Assembly: GCF_010550605.1 (NCBI RefSeq)
Contig: NZ_JAAGNI010000403.1
Span: forward strand, 1 to 64,000
Reading direction: 5' to 3'
From: Streptomyces sp. SID9727
Lineage (GTDB): Bacteria; Actinomycetota; Actinomycetes; Streptomycetales; Streptomycetaceae
Length of the DNA: 64,000 nt
This document shows, piece by piece, positions 8,254 to 16,439 of the stretch. Below the pieces are notes generated by a model. That model did no database searches, had not been told where the DNA came from, and saw only the letters and a list, made by a program, of their open reading frames with translations. The position numbers were made by a program, and so were the translations under genes. Positions within the stretch are counted from its first letter, which is position 1. Each line of letters begins with the position of its first letter.

Positions 8254-9786
8254 TCAGTGGGCGACGACCGGGACCCTGATCTCGTCCTCGACACCCTCCG
8301 CGTCACCGGAAGCGGAGCCTCCGGACGTTCCCGCCGAGGTCGGACGGCCCGCGTTGACGAAGGTCAGCGCGATGGCGGAGGCCACCACCAGGATGCCGAC
8401 GGCCCACCAGATGGCACCGGTGAAGCCGTGCACCATCGACTGGAGCTTCAGCAGCTCCGGGTTCTCGGCGCCGAGCGCGGCGTGCGACGTGGCGTACGCC
8501 GTGGCGGCCGAGGCGGCGATCGTGTTCAGCAGGGCCGTGCCGATCGCACCGCCGACCTGCTGCGAGGTGTTGACCATCGCCGAGGCGACACCCGCGTCAC
8601 GCGCTTCGACACCGTGCGTGGCCAGCGACATCGCCGGCATGAACGCCGTACCCATGCCCAGGCCCAGCAGCAGCTGGCCGGGCAGGATGACCGCCGCGTA
8701 CGAGGTGTCGACGTCCAGCTGGGTGAGCAGCAGCATGCCGACGGCTGCGACCAGGAAGCCGGGACCCATCAGCGTGCGGGCCGGGACCCGGGTCATCAGC
8801 CGGGCGCCGATCTGCGTGGAGCCGGTGATCATGCCCGCGATCATCGGCATGAAGGCGAAGCCGGTCTTGATCGGCGAGTAACCCTGGACGACCTGGAGGT
8901 AGTACGTCAGGAAGAGGAACAGGCCGAACATCGCGATGACGGCCAGGCCCAGCGAGAGGTAGACGCCGCCGCGGTTGCGGTCCATCACGACGCGCAGCGG
9001 GAGCAGCGGCGACTTGACCTTGGCCTCGGTGAGGACGAAGGACAGCAGCAGCACGCCGGCGGCGACGAACGAACCGACGGTCAGCGCGTCCGACCAGCCC
9101 GCGGACTCGGCGCGGGTGAACCCGTACACCAGCGAGACCAGACCCAGCGCGGACAGGACCACGCCCGGGACGTCGAGCGGCGAGCGGTTGCGGCTGCCGG
9201 CGGGCTCGCGGATGACGAAGTAGGCACCGGCGGCGGCGACGATCGCGAAGGGGATGTTGACGAAGAAGGTCCAGCGCCAGTTCAGCGTCTGGGTGAGGAA
9301 ACCGCCGAGGATCAGGCCGACGGCGCCACCGCCACCGGCGATCGCCCCGTAGATGCCGAACGCCTTGGCGCGCTCCTTGGCGTCGGTGAACATCACCGCG
9401 AGCAGCGAGAGCGCGGCCGGGGCGAGCAGCGCGCCGAAGACGCCCTGGAGGGCGCGGGAACCGAACAGCATGCCCTGGTTCTGCGCCGCGCCACCGAGCG
9501 CGGAGGCCAGCGCGAAGCCGATCAGGCCGACGACGAAGGTGCGCTTGCGGCCCCAGAGGTCGGCGATGCGCCCGCCGAAGAGCAGCAGCCCGCCGAAGGC
9601 GAGGGCGTAGGCGGTGATGACCCACTGCTTGTTGGCGTCGGTGATGCCGAGGGCGGTCTGGGCGTGCGGCAGCGCGATGTTCACGATCGTGGCATCGAGC
9701 ACCACCATCAGCTGCGCGAGCGCGATGAAGGCCAGGGCCTTCCAGCGACTGGGGTCGGGGAGTCGGAGATCAGCTGTTTTTGACAT
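8254..9786 (-). CDS. MFS transporter, DHA2 family (EmrB/QacA-like)
   Basis: A 510-residue 14-TM exporter: LMVVLDATIVNIALPHAQ in helix 1, motif A GGRIADLWGRKR, a conserved glycine-rich stretch GAIAGGGGAVGLILGG in helix 5, and WRWTFFVNIPFAI in helix 6. The C-tail is hydrophilic (PTSAGTSGGSASGDAEG). The ATG at 9786 is preceded by AGGTGG at 7 nt; a GTG four codons upstream lies inside that site. An array of 12-bp tandem repeats separates it from the upstream TetR gene on the same strand, its likely regulator. Drug export is the family role. Confidence 0.88.
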   Translation of the reverse strand: MSKTADLRLPDPSRWKALAFIALAQLMVVLDATIVNIALPHAQTALGITDANKQWVITAYALAFGGLLLFGGRIADLWGRKRTFVVGLIGFALASALGGAAQNQGMLFGSRALQGVFGALLAPAALSLLAVMFTDAKERAKAFGIYGAIAGGGGAVGLILGGFLTQTLNWRWTFFVNIPFAIVAAAGAYFVIREPAGSRNRSPLDVPGVVLSALGLVSLVYGFTRAESAGWSDALTVGSFVAAGVLLLSFVLTEAKVKSPLLPLRVVMDRNRGGVYLSLGLAVIAMFGLFLFLTYYLQVVQGYSPIKTGFAFMPMIAGMITGSTQIGARLMTRVPARTLMGPGFLVAAVGMLLLTQLDVDTSYAAVILPGQLLLGLGMGTAFMPAMSLATHGVEARDAGVASAMVNTSQQVGGAIGTALLNTIAASAATAYATSHAALGAENPELLKLQSMVHGFTGAIWWAVGILVVASAIALTFVNAGRPTSAGTSGGSASGDAEGVEDEIRVPVVAH

Positions 9787-9868
9787 GGGAGTAGCCACCT
9801 AGGGGCGGGCGAGGGCGCGAGAGATCGCGAACCGTGCGTTCCGCTGGCGCGGGCACGGCTGAGGGCAG

Positions 9869-9961
9869 GTCTGACGGAAGGTGTGACGGACGGCTGTCGG
9901 AACGTCTGACGGGACGTCCGTCGGAGCGTCCGTCGGGAAGTCGTCGGAACGTCTGTCGGGC
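9869..9961. repeat. Tandem 11-12-bp repeats upstream of the MFS gene
   Basis: Eight adjacent degenerate units follow the pattern GTCYGWCGGRAC: 9869-9880, 9881-9892, 9893-9903, 9904-9915, 9916-9927, 9928-9939, 9940-9950 and 9951-9961. They fill most of the 234-bp gap between the TetR gene end (10021) and the MFS start (9786). They would lie in the leader or promoter of the pump. Confidence 0.7.
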
Positions 9962-10020
9962 TTCGGCTGAGAGAGAGGCTTCAGGTAAGGGGGCAGGGAG
10001 CGGGGCGGGCGCGGATCACG

Positions 10021-10668
10021 TCACGTGCGGCGCCGCAGGTCCTCCAAGGTCGCCGCCGTTCCGGGGAGCACGGACCGGGCCGGGGCCGCGAGTCCGTCCA
10101 GGAACAGCTGGATGTGACGGTGGGTGAACCGGTCGATGTTCGGGCAGGCGATGCCCGGCAGCGGCCGGGTGAGCTGGGAGAGGGCGACCAGTACGTCACC
10201 GACGGCGATGTCGGTGCGCAGGCGCCCCGCGGACATGGCGCGCGCGACGAGCCCTTCGACGGCCTCTTCGAGGCGCCGGCGCTCGGCGAGCAGTTCGGGA
10301 TGGTCCTTGTCGAAGCCGCCGGAGAGCATGGGACACAAGGCCCCGATGCGTTCGTCGGCCGCCGCGTGGACGAAGCGGGTGAGCGCGGCGAGGGGGTCCG
10401 CTTCGTGGGCGGCGGCCTCCTCGGCGCGGTCGGTGGTACGGGAGGTGACCGCGAGGACGACCTCGTGAACGAGGGCGGCACGGTCGGGGAAGTTCCGGTA
10501 GAGCGTCGCGTTGCCGACTCCGGCGCGCCGGGCGACCTCGTCGAGGGGCACGTCGGGCCCGAACTCGACGAACATCTCGCGCGCCGCCGCCACGATCCGC
10601 TCCCGGTTGCGCAGCGCGTCGGCCCTCGGCTTGGGCGTACGGGGCTGCGCGGGTGCGGTGGTGGCCAC
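10021..10668 (-). CDS. TetR/AcrR family transcriptional regulator
   Basis: A 215-residue regulator. The N-terminal HTH reads RERIVAAAREMFVEFGPDVPLDEVARRAGVGNATLYRNFPDRAALV. The C-terminal ligand domain contains FDKDHPELLAERRRLEEAVEGLVARA, the type seen in the SbtR-like C-terminal family. I start at GTG 10668 (ATTAPAQPR), which has AGGAG 7 nt upstream; the frame continues upstream to 10752 without a better site. It lies upstream of the MFS pump on the same strand and probably represses the pump and itself via the repeats at 10732-10781. Confidence 0.88.
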   Translation of the reverse strand: MATTAPAQPRTPKPRADALRNRERIVAAAREMFVEFGPDVPLDEVARRAGVGNATLYRNFPDRAALVHEVVLAVTSRTTDRAEEAAAHEADPLAALTRFVHAAADERIGALCPMLSGGFDKDHPELLAERRRLEEAVEGLVARAMSAGRLRTDIAVGDVLVALSQLTRPLPGIACPNIDRFTHRHIQLFLDGLAAPARSVLPGTAATLEDLRRRT

Positions 10669-10731
10669 GGCGGTGCTCCTGTCCTTCTGGGCTTCGGTCG
10701 CGGCCCGGCCGGAGAAACAACCGGGGACCGC

Positions 10732-10781
10732 TTCCCCGTTTCGCGGGGACACCGGTGCAAACGGGGAAAGGCTCCCCGTTT
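10732..10781. promoter_or_regulatory. Candidate TetR operators
   Basis: AAACGGGGA (10759-10767) and TCCCCGTTT (10773-10781) form a perfect 9-bp inverted repeat with a 5-nt spacer. A third copy, TCCCCGTTT, lies at 10733-10741. They are upstream of the TetR start (10668) and also upstream of the divergent metalloprotease gene, so one regulator could act on both. Confidence 0.6.
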
Positions 10782-10937
10782 ATTTCCCGTGACTTTGTGA
10801 CCCGCGTCACGCACACCGCGGTCACTGGAAAACCAGCCGAACGGCGCACCCAGCGAGCGCCCCGCGATCACCCGGCAGAGGCTGGCGGCAGAGCGCAGCC
10901 GGGGTCGGCCGGCTGCCGCGGACCGGAAGGCGCCTCG

Positions 10938-12218
10938 ATGCAGCAGCCCCGCCACCGGATACGCAAGCACCGCCGCCCGGTCGCTCTCGGCGCTGCAACG
11001 GCCCTGGTCATAGCGGCCCTGGCGACCGCGAGCAGCACGCTGCCCCTCCAGAGCCCCGCGTCGGCCGGCCCCGCCGCGACCGCCCCCCTGGCCACGGGGC
11101 TCGGCCCCTGCCGGATCGCGTCGGCCATGGGCGTACAGATGTCGGAGGGCATGCCGACGCAGCCCGGCTACGCCCGCTCCACCGGCCGCGTCCGCGCGCT
11201 GAACCTCATGATCGACTTCCCGGACGCGGAGGGCACCGAGCCGGCCACGGACCGGCTGGCCGAATTCTTCCCGCAGACCACGAAGTGGTTCCGGACGAGC
11301 TCCTACGGCCGCCTCACCTACATACCCGAGGCGCCGATCCGCTCGTGGCTGCGGATGCCGCTGCCCTTCGAGGAGTACGGAATCGAGCGGGGCTCCCCGT
11401 ACGAGCCGGGCTACCGCCACCTGGTCCAGGACATCGTGGCGGCCGCGGACCCGAAGGTGGACTTCGACGCGTACGACCTGGTCAACATCCTGGTCACCCC
11501 GAACGCCGGGCCCTCCGCCCTGGACACCGTGCTCTCGGTGACGTTCTCGGGCAACGACGACGCCCCGATCGCGGACGGGGTGCCGCTGTCGAACACCTCG
11601 TTCGTCTACAGCCGCCAGGACGACGGGTCCGGCTCGTACGCCCAGACCGGCTACCGGGTCCTGCCCCACGAGAACGGCCACGTCTTCGGCCTGCCCGACC
11701 TCTACACGATGGAGGGCGGCGGCTCCGTCGGGCACTGGGACATCATGTCCGAGGACTGGGGCGTCAACAACGACCTGCTCGGCTGGCACAAGTGGAAGCT
11801 CGGCTGGCTGGACAACGACCAGGTCAGCTGCGCCGCCGGCCCCGGCACCACGGACCACGTCCTGCAGCCCCTGGCCACCCGGGGCGGCCTGAAGCTGGCC
11901 TTCGTCCCCCTGACCGCCGAGTCCGGCTACGCGGTGGAGGTCCGCACCCAGGCGGGCAACGACCAGGCGGTCTGCCGCCCCGGCGTCCTCATCTACAAGG
12001 TGAGCTCCGACGTGGACACGGGCCAGGGCCCGATCTCGGTGGCCGACAGCACCAAGGACAGCCCCGGCTGCACCCGCCTCCCCAACGTCCACGCCGAACT
12101 CTCGGACGCCCCGTACCAGCCGGGCGACACCTTCACGGACCGGGCGAACGGAATACGGATCTCGGTGCTGGAGAAGGACGACGAGGGTGACTACCGGGTG
12201 CAGGTGACGCGGCCCTAG
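10938..12218 (+). CDS. Secreted M6-type metalloprotease domain protein
   Basis: A 426-residue exported protein. The first ~45 residues form a Sec-type signal (RKHRRP, then a long Ala/Leu/Val core, then SPASAGPAATA). The rest resembles M6 (immune inhibitor A-like) metalloproteases: VRALNLMIDFPDAEG, then VLPHENGHVFGLPDLY at about residue 243 with the zinc motif HENGH, then GHWDIMSEDWG with the Met-turn, then a beta-rich C-terminal domain. The ATG at 10938 follows GGAAGG by 8 nt. It shares a regulatory gap with the divergent TetR gene. Substrate unknown; probably extracellular proteolysis. Confidence 0.85.
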   Translation: MQQPRHRIRKHRRPVALGAATALVIAALATASSTLPLQSPASAGPAATAPLATGLGPCRIASAMGVQMSEGMPTQPGYARSTGRVRALNLMIDFPDAEGTEPATDRLAEFFPQTTKWFRTSSYGRLTYIPEAPIRSWLRMPLPFEEYGIERGSPYEPGYRHLVQDIVAAADPKVDFDAYDLVNILVTPNAGPSALDTVLSVTFSGNDDAPIADGVPLSNTSFVYSRQDDGSGSYAQTGYRVLPHENGHVFGLPDLYTMEGGGSVGHWDIMSEDWGVNNDLLGWHKWKLGWLDNDQVSCAAGPGTTDHVLQPLATRGGLKLAFVPLTAESGYAVEVRTQAGNDQAVCRPGVLIYKVSSDVDTGQGPISVADSTKDSPGCTRLPNVHAELSDAPYQPGDTFTDRANGIRISVLEKDDEGDYRVQVTRP

Positions 12219-12254
12219 GACCTCCGGGGTCCGCGCCGTCGCGGGCGGCGCCGT

Positions 12255-12284
12255 GCCCCGGCCGTCTGATGGACGTACCGGGGC
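12255..12284. terminator. Terminator after the metalloprotease gene
   Basis: GCCCCGG (12255-12261) pairs with CCGGGGC (12278-12284), with CGTC/GACG pairing inside the loop. It lies between the convergent stops at 12218 and 12327. Confidence 0.55.
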
Positions 12285-12326
12285 CGCGGTCCCTCCGCCG
12301 TTGACAGCCCTGGGGTGACGCGCCCG

Positions 12327-13493
12327 TCAGAGCACGCGCCGGAGGCCCGGGAGCCTGCGCAGTCCTGCCGCCGCGAGGAAGGACGACGGAATCGCGATCA
12401 CCGACACTGTTCCCCATGCCGCCACCGCGGACAGGTCGTGACCGGCCAGGAAGTACTGAACGGTCACCACGAGCGGCAGATGAATGATGTAGACGGTGTA
12501 GGCCCCTGCGGCCAGTTCCCGGGACAGTCGCCCGCTGTGCGTCATGGCCTCCCGGAAGAGCGTGAGCAGGCCGGCGCACAGACCCACGCAGAGCGCGCTT
12601 TCGTATACCGCCCAGACAGCCGACGAGGCGTCGAGTCCGCCGGAACCGAAGAGGGCGGACTCCGGTCCTGCGGCGAACAGGAGGGCGACACCGGCCAGAC
12701 TCCCCACCAGCCACAGCCAACCAGTGCGGGCGTCGAAGCGATCGAGCCAGCCATAGTGGTGCGCGGCTGCTCCCAGGGCGAAGAAGGTGGCGTACTGCGG
12801 CACCCGCGCGGGCTCGACCTGCAGGAAGTCCAGGACCGGCACCCAGGTGTCCAGGGGGTACCGGAGTCGGATCGAGAAGGTGGCGACGGCGAGTCCAGCC
12901 ACCAGCAGCGCCAGCTCGCGATGGCCGGGGACACGGCCGCCGTGCACGGTCGAGGTGGCACGGCGTCGGGTGAGGAGACGGGCGGCCTGACGGCAGAGGA
13001 CGTAGAGCAGGCTGTACGCGAGCAGGTTCTGGATGAACCACAGGTGGCCGAACTGCAGGTCGGGCCAGGACGGGCCGGTCCAGTCGGCAGGTTGGTCCCC
13101 CAGGCCGAGGTAGACGTCGGCGAAGTAGCGCGCGAAGGAGATTGACGCGTAGCCGCGGTAGTGGACGTAGTACGCGTACATCAGGCCGGGCACGATCGTC
13201 AGCGCCCCCACGAGGAGCGGCACCCCGAGCCGCAGCAGCCTTCCGGTGAGGAAGCGGCGGGCGCCGCGCCGTTCGAGGGATGCGGGGATGAAAACCGCCG
13301 AGACGAAGAAGAACAGGCTCATGAAGAACGTCCCGTTCACCGCGGAGAGGGTGGCGAGCGCCCCCGAGTGGGAGCGGTCCCTGACGTACCACCAGTCGGC
13401 GGGTCCGTAGGGCTGGGCGGCGTGGTGGGCGACGACGAGCACGGTCAGGGCGACCCGGAGATTGTCCAGCCAGCCCAGGCGGCTGCGGTGCAC
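12327..13493 (-). CDS. Acyltransferase family membrane protein
   Basis: A protein of about 388 residues with some ten hydrophobic segments, of the acyltransferase_3 (OafA/MdoC-like) family. Signature parts are LGWLDNLRVALTVLVVAHHAAQPYG, with the family His-His in helix 1; FFVSAVFIPASLERRGARRFLTGRLLRLGVPLL; and FGHLWFIQNLLAYSLLYV. Such enzymes acylate sugars or lipids at the membrane. The start is uncertain: GTG 13493 is the first conventional start before the conserved core, but it has no clear ribosome site. It is divergent from the response regulator at 13647. Confidence 0.8.
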   Translation of the reverse strand: MHRSRLGWLDNLRVALTVLVVAHHAAQPYGPADWWYVRDRSHSGALATLSAVNGTFFMSLFFFVSAVFIPASLERRGARRFLTGRLLRLGVPLLVGALTIVPGLMYAYYVHYRGYASISFARYFADVYLGLGDQPADWTGPSWPDLQFGHLWFIQNLLAYSLLYVLCRQAARLLTRRRATSTVHGGRVPGHRELALLVAGLAVATFSIRLRYPLDTWVPVLDFLQVEPARVPQYATFFALGAAAHHYGWLDRFDARTGWLWLVGSLAGVALLFAAGPESALFGSGGLDASSAVWAVYESALCVGLCAGLLTLFREAMTHSGRLSRELAAGAYTVYIIHLPLVVTVQYFLAGHDLSAVAAWGTVSVIAIPSSFLAAAGLRRLPGLRRVL

Positions 13494-13646
13494 GATCGCT
13501 GTGCTGAGGGGCGCGGACAGCGTGGCGCAGGAGTGATCCAGTCGCCGGTCCTCCAGCCAACGCGGGAACCCTGTGTGTTGAGCGGAACCCGCCCTCAACT
13601 TCCCAGGAACGGCATAGCGTTGGCCCGTGATACTGAGGTGGCATGG

Positions 13647-14366
13647 ATGAGACCCGACGGCAGCGTGGGCCCGAGTGACGCCACGGCGTCGGGCAGCGGG
13701 CGGATCACGGTGGTCATCGCGGATGACGAGCCTGTCGTCCGCGAGGGGATCCGGCTGATTCTGGAGACACAGGACGACTTGGCCGTGATCGAGGGGGCCG
13801 GGAGCGGCCATGAGGCCATTCGCATCTGCGAGACCATGCGCCCCCAGGTGCTCCTGCTCGACGTCCGCATGCCGTCCGGCGACGGGATATGGGTTCTGGA
13901 GGAACTGACCCGTAGGCGACTCCTCGGGAACGGCGGCACCCACGTACTGATGCTGACCACCTTCGGCATGGACGAATTCGTGGACGAGGCGCTGGGCGCC
14001 GGCGCCATGGGGTTCATGCTCAAGAGCAGTTCGTACGAGGAACTGATCGCCGGCGTCCGGGCCACTGCCCGGGGCGAGGGCTCGCTGAGCCCGAGCGTGG
14101 CGCGTCGAGTGATCGAGGGGTACGTGGCCGGTCGGCGCAGCCCGGCGGTCAGCCCTGACGACGCCAGGAGGATCGCGGACCTGACCTCGCGCGAGCGCGA
14201 CGTCCTGACCCTGTTGGGCGACGGGTACAGCAACCAGGAAATCGCGGGCCGTCTCGGAATCTCCGAGCACACGGTGAAGTCGCACGTCAGCCGGCTGCTG
14301 GCCAAAACCGGATGCCGGGACAGGGGCCAGGCGGCAGCCCTGGCCCGCAGTATTCGCGACATCTGA
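13647..14366 (+). CDS. NarL/LuxR-type response regulator (orphan)
   Basis: A 239-residue regulator. The receiver domain (residues 19-135) has the acidic pair ADDE, phospho-acceptor Asp72 in LLLDVRMP, the Thr in MLTTF and the Lys in MLKSSS. The C-terminal LuxR HTH is LTSRERDVLTLLGDGYSNQEIAGRL then SEHTVKSHVSRLLAK. ATG 13647 has TGAGGTGG upstream. No kinase gene is on this strand. It converges, with a 13-bp gap, on a closely similar regulator at 14380, so the pair looks like an inverted duplication. It may answer to the kinase at 15075. Confidence 0.88.
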   Translation: MRPDGSVGPSDATASGSGRITVVIADDEPVVREGIRLILETQDDLAVIEGAGSGHEAIRICETMRPQVLLLDVRMPSGDGIWVLEELTRRRLLGNGGTHVLMLTTFGMDEFVDEALGAGAMGFMLKSSSYEELIAGVRATARGEGSLSPSVARRVIEGYVAGRRSPAVSPDDARRIADLTSRERDVLTLLGDGYSNQEIAGRLGISEHTVKSHVSRLLAKTGCRDRGQAAALARSIRDI

Positions 14367-14379
14367 CACGAGGACTCCC

Positions 14380-15078
14380 TCACTCACGCCCCCGGGGATC
14401 GGGCAGTGTCTGCCGCGCGAGCACGGCGGCCTGCCCGCGGTCGCGGCACCCCGTCTTCGCGAGCAGTCGGCTGACGTGCGACTTCACCGTGTGCTCGGAG
14501 ACGACCAACTGACGGGCGATCTCAGCGTTGTTGAACCCCTTCCCGAGCAGATGGAGGATTTCCAGCTCCCGGGGGGTCAGGCCGTTGAGCCGCTGTCGTT
14601 CAGCGCCGTTGTCGCTCTGGCCGAGCTGGTCTGCGACATAACCGTCGATAATGCGGCGGGCCACACGCGGGCTGAGCGCTCCCTCCCCCCTCGCCGCCGC
14701 CCGCACTGCCCCGACCAGCTCCTCATACGACGCGCTCTTGAGCAGAAACCCACTCGCTCCTCGTGCGAGCGCCTCGTCCACGTACTCGTCCATGTCGAAG
14801 GTGGTCAGCATCAGCGTGTTGGTCGTCCCGGCTTCGGTGGCACCTCGTCGGGACAGCTCAGTCAGGGTCCACAGACCGCCCCGCCCCGGCATCCGCACAT
14901 CCAGCAGCAGGACGTCCGGGCGCAGTGCGAGGGCCAGGCGCAGAGCTTGCTCGCCATCACCGGCGGTCCCGACGACCGACATGTCTCTCTGCGTCTCGAT
15001 GATCATGCGCAGGCCGTCCCGTACGACCCGCTCGTCGTCCGCGATCACGACCGTGATGGTGCCCGGCTCGTCAGTCAC
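14380..15078 (-). CDS. NarL/LuxR-type response regulator paired with the kinase
   Basis: A 232-residue regulator with receiver Asp60 (LLLDVRMP), Thr in LMLTTF, Lys in LLKSAS and a LuxR HTH (LTPRELEILHLLGKGFNNAEIARQL, SEHTVKSHVSRLLAK). Its ATG (15078) overlaps the kinase stop by 4 nt, so the two are translationally coupled and form one two-component system. It is clearly similar over its full length to the convergent regulator at 13647, including a 33-bp stretch identical in DNA. Confidence 0.92.
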   Translation of the reverse strand: MTDEPGTITVVIADDERVVRDGLRMIIETQRDMSVVGTAGDGEQALRLALALRPDVLLLDVRMPGRGGLWTLTELSRRGATEAGTTNTLMLTTFDMDEYVDEALARGASGFLLKSASYEELVGAVRAAARGEGALSPRVARRIIDGYVADQLGQSDNGAERQRLNGLTPRELEILHLLGKGFNNAEIARQLVVSEHTVKSHVSRLLAKTGCRDRGQAAVLARQTLPDPRGRE

Positions 15079-16310
15079 TGTGCACCCCGTCTTTCCGTCG
15101 CAGGACGGGAGATGGGAATGGACGCCACCACACGGAAGCCGCCTTGCACGTCCCTCGCGGAGAAGGTCCCGCCCAGCGCCGCCACCCGCTCCTTCAGGCC
15201 GATCAGACCGATGCCCTCGCCGGGCATCAAGGCGCCGGGGCGCGGAGGCGGTCCTGACGCCACTTCGACATCGAGACGGCTGCTGTCCGCCGTCAGGTCG
15301 ATAGCAACCCGTGCACCAGGCGCGTGGCGGCGGGCGTTGGCAAGCGACTCCTGCAGAACGCGGTACCCGGTCAGTTGGACCGGTTTGGGCAACGCCGCGA
15401 GATCCCCATGAGTGCGTAGCTCCACGGCGTTGCCTGCCACCTGCGCCGCCTCGACCAATGAGGGCGCGTCCGCGAGGGTCGGTGCGGGCGTGCGCGGTGC
15501 CTCTTCCGCTGTTCCGTTCCGCAGCACGCCCAGCAGTTCACGCATCTCCACGGTGGCTTGGCGCCCAGCCACCGCCAGGGCGTCGATCTGCTCGCGGGCC
15601 CACGGCGGCAGATCACCGGAGCGGGCCCGGATCGTCTCGGCGTGCACCACGAGCAGCGTGAGCGAGTGCGCCACGACATCGTGCATGTCGCGCGCGATGC
15701 GTCCCCGCTCCGCCGCCACCACCTGCTCGGCCAGGTGGGTCCGCTCCCGTGCGCTGTCGGCGGCCCGTTGCTGAGCCGCCAGCAATGCCTGCTGGTGGCT
15801 CTGGGACACCACGCCCAGGGCCCAGGCCACCGGCAGGGGAGCGATGGTCGCGAAGACGTCCGATCCACCGCGCCAGTCCGTCGGCGCGGTCGCATGGTTG
15901 ACGACCAGTCCGATGCACACCACCGCGGCTCCGCCGACCAGCGTGGTCACTGCGATGCGCACCGTGCAGTACGCGCCGATCGCGTAGACGGCAAAGGCCA
16001 GCGACAGCACGGCGAGGTTGCTCATCTGGACCTCTTGCGAGGCACACGAGATCTCCGCGACGGCCAGCGTGACCAACATGGTCGCGAAGGCGAGCAGTGG
16101 TCGCATCCGGCGCAGGGCAAGGGCCCCCGCGGCGACGACGGTGTACGCGGACAGCGCCCACCATGCCGTGGGTGAGGAGTCGGTGGAGCTTTGGTCGATG
16201 AGGGCCGGGACCGTCGCGCCCACGATGATCAGAAACTCGACGAGCCCAGTCGCGGGCAGGCGAATCGTGCTCACCGGGAAGATGGTAGGGGGCCTGATCT
16301 GCCTTGGCAT
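15075..16310 (-). CDS. Sensor histidine kinase (HisKA_3/NarX-DesK type)
   Basis: A 411-residue membrane kinase. The N-terminal half has about six hydrophobic segments and little extracellular sequence, implying sensing in or near the membrane. The HisKA_3 motif is ERGRIARDMHDVVAHSLT with phospho-acceptor His210. The ATPase has QESLANARRHAPGA (N box) and GEGIGLIGLKERVAALGG (G box). The start is ATG 16310, or the GTG one codon upstream; AGGAG is immediately upstream, so the exact start is uncertain. It is divergent from the MMPL exporter, suggesting control of export in response to envelope stress or an antibiotic. Confidence 0.9.
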   Translation of the reverse strand: MPRQIRPPTIFPVSTIRLPATGLVEFLIIVGATVPALIDQSSTDSSPTAWWALSAYTVVAAGALALRRMRPLLAFATMLVTLAVAEISCASQEVQMSNLAVLSLAFAVYAIGAYCTVRIAVTTLVGGAAVVCIGLVVNHATAPTDWRGGSDVFATIAPLPVAWALGVVSQSHQQALLAAQQRAADSARERTHLAEQVVAAERGRIARDMHDVVAHSLTLLVVHAETIRARSGDLPPWAREQIDALAVAGRQATVEMRELLGVLRNGTAEEAPRTPAPTLADAPSLVEAAQVAGNAVELRTHGDLAALPKPVQLTGYRVLQESLANARRHAPGARVAIDLTADSSRLDVEVASGPPPRPGALMPGEGIGLIGLKERVAALGGTFSARDVQGGFRVVASIPISRPATERRGAQ

Positions 16311-16439
16311 CACTCCTGCGAGTGAGCGCTCGGGGCGGCTGACGCCGAGACCGTGGTCCCTCCGAGCTAGATCGCAGCTCGCCAAGAGCATTCCGATAGG
16401 TGACGCCCTGCACAGGGCCCGTGCGCTGACATTAGGAGC

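Noticed and set aside
7717..9783. A 688-codon plus-strand open frame across MarR and the second MFS gene
   Set aside because: Antisense and out-of-frame shadow; it contains no domain and crosses the terminator at 8190-8229.
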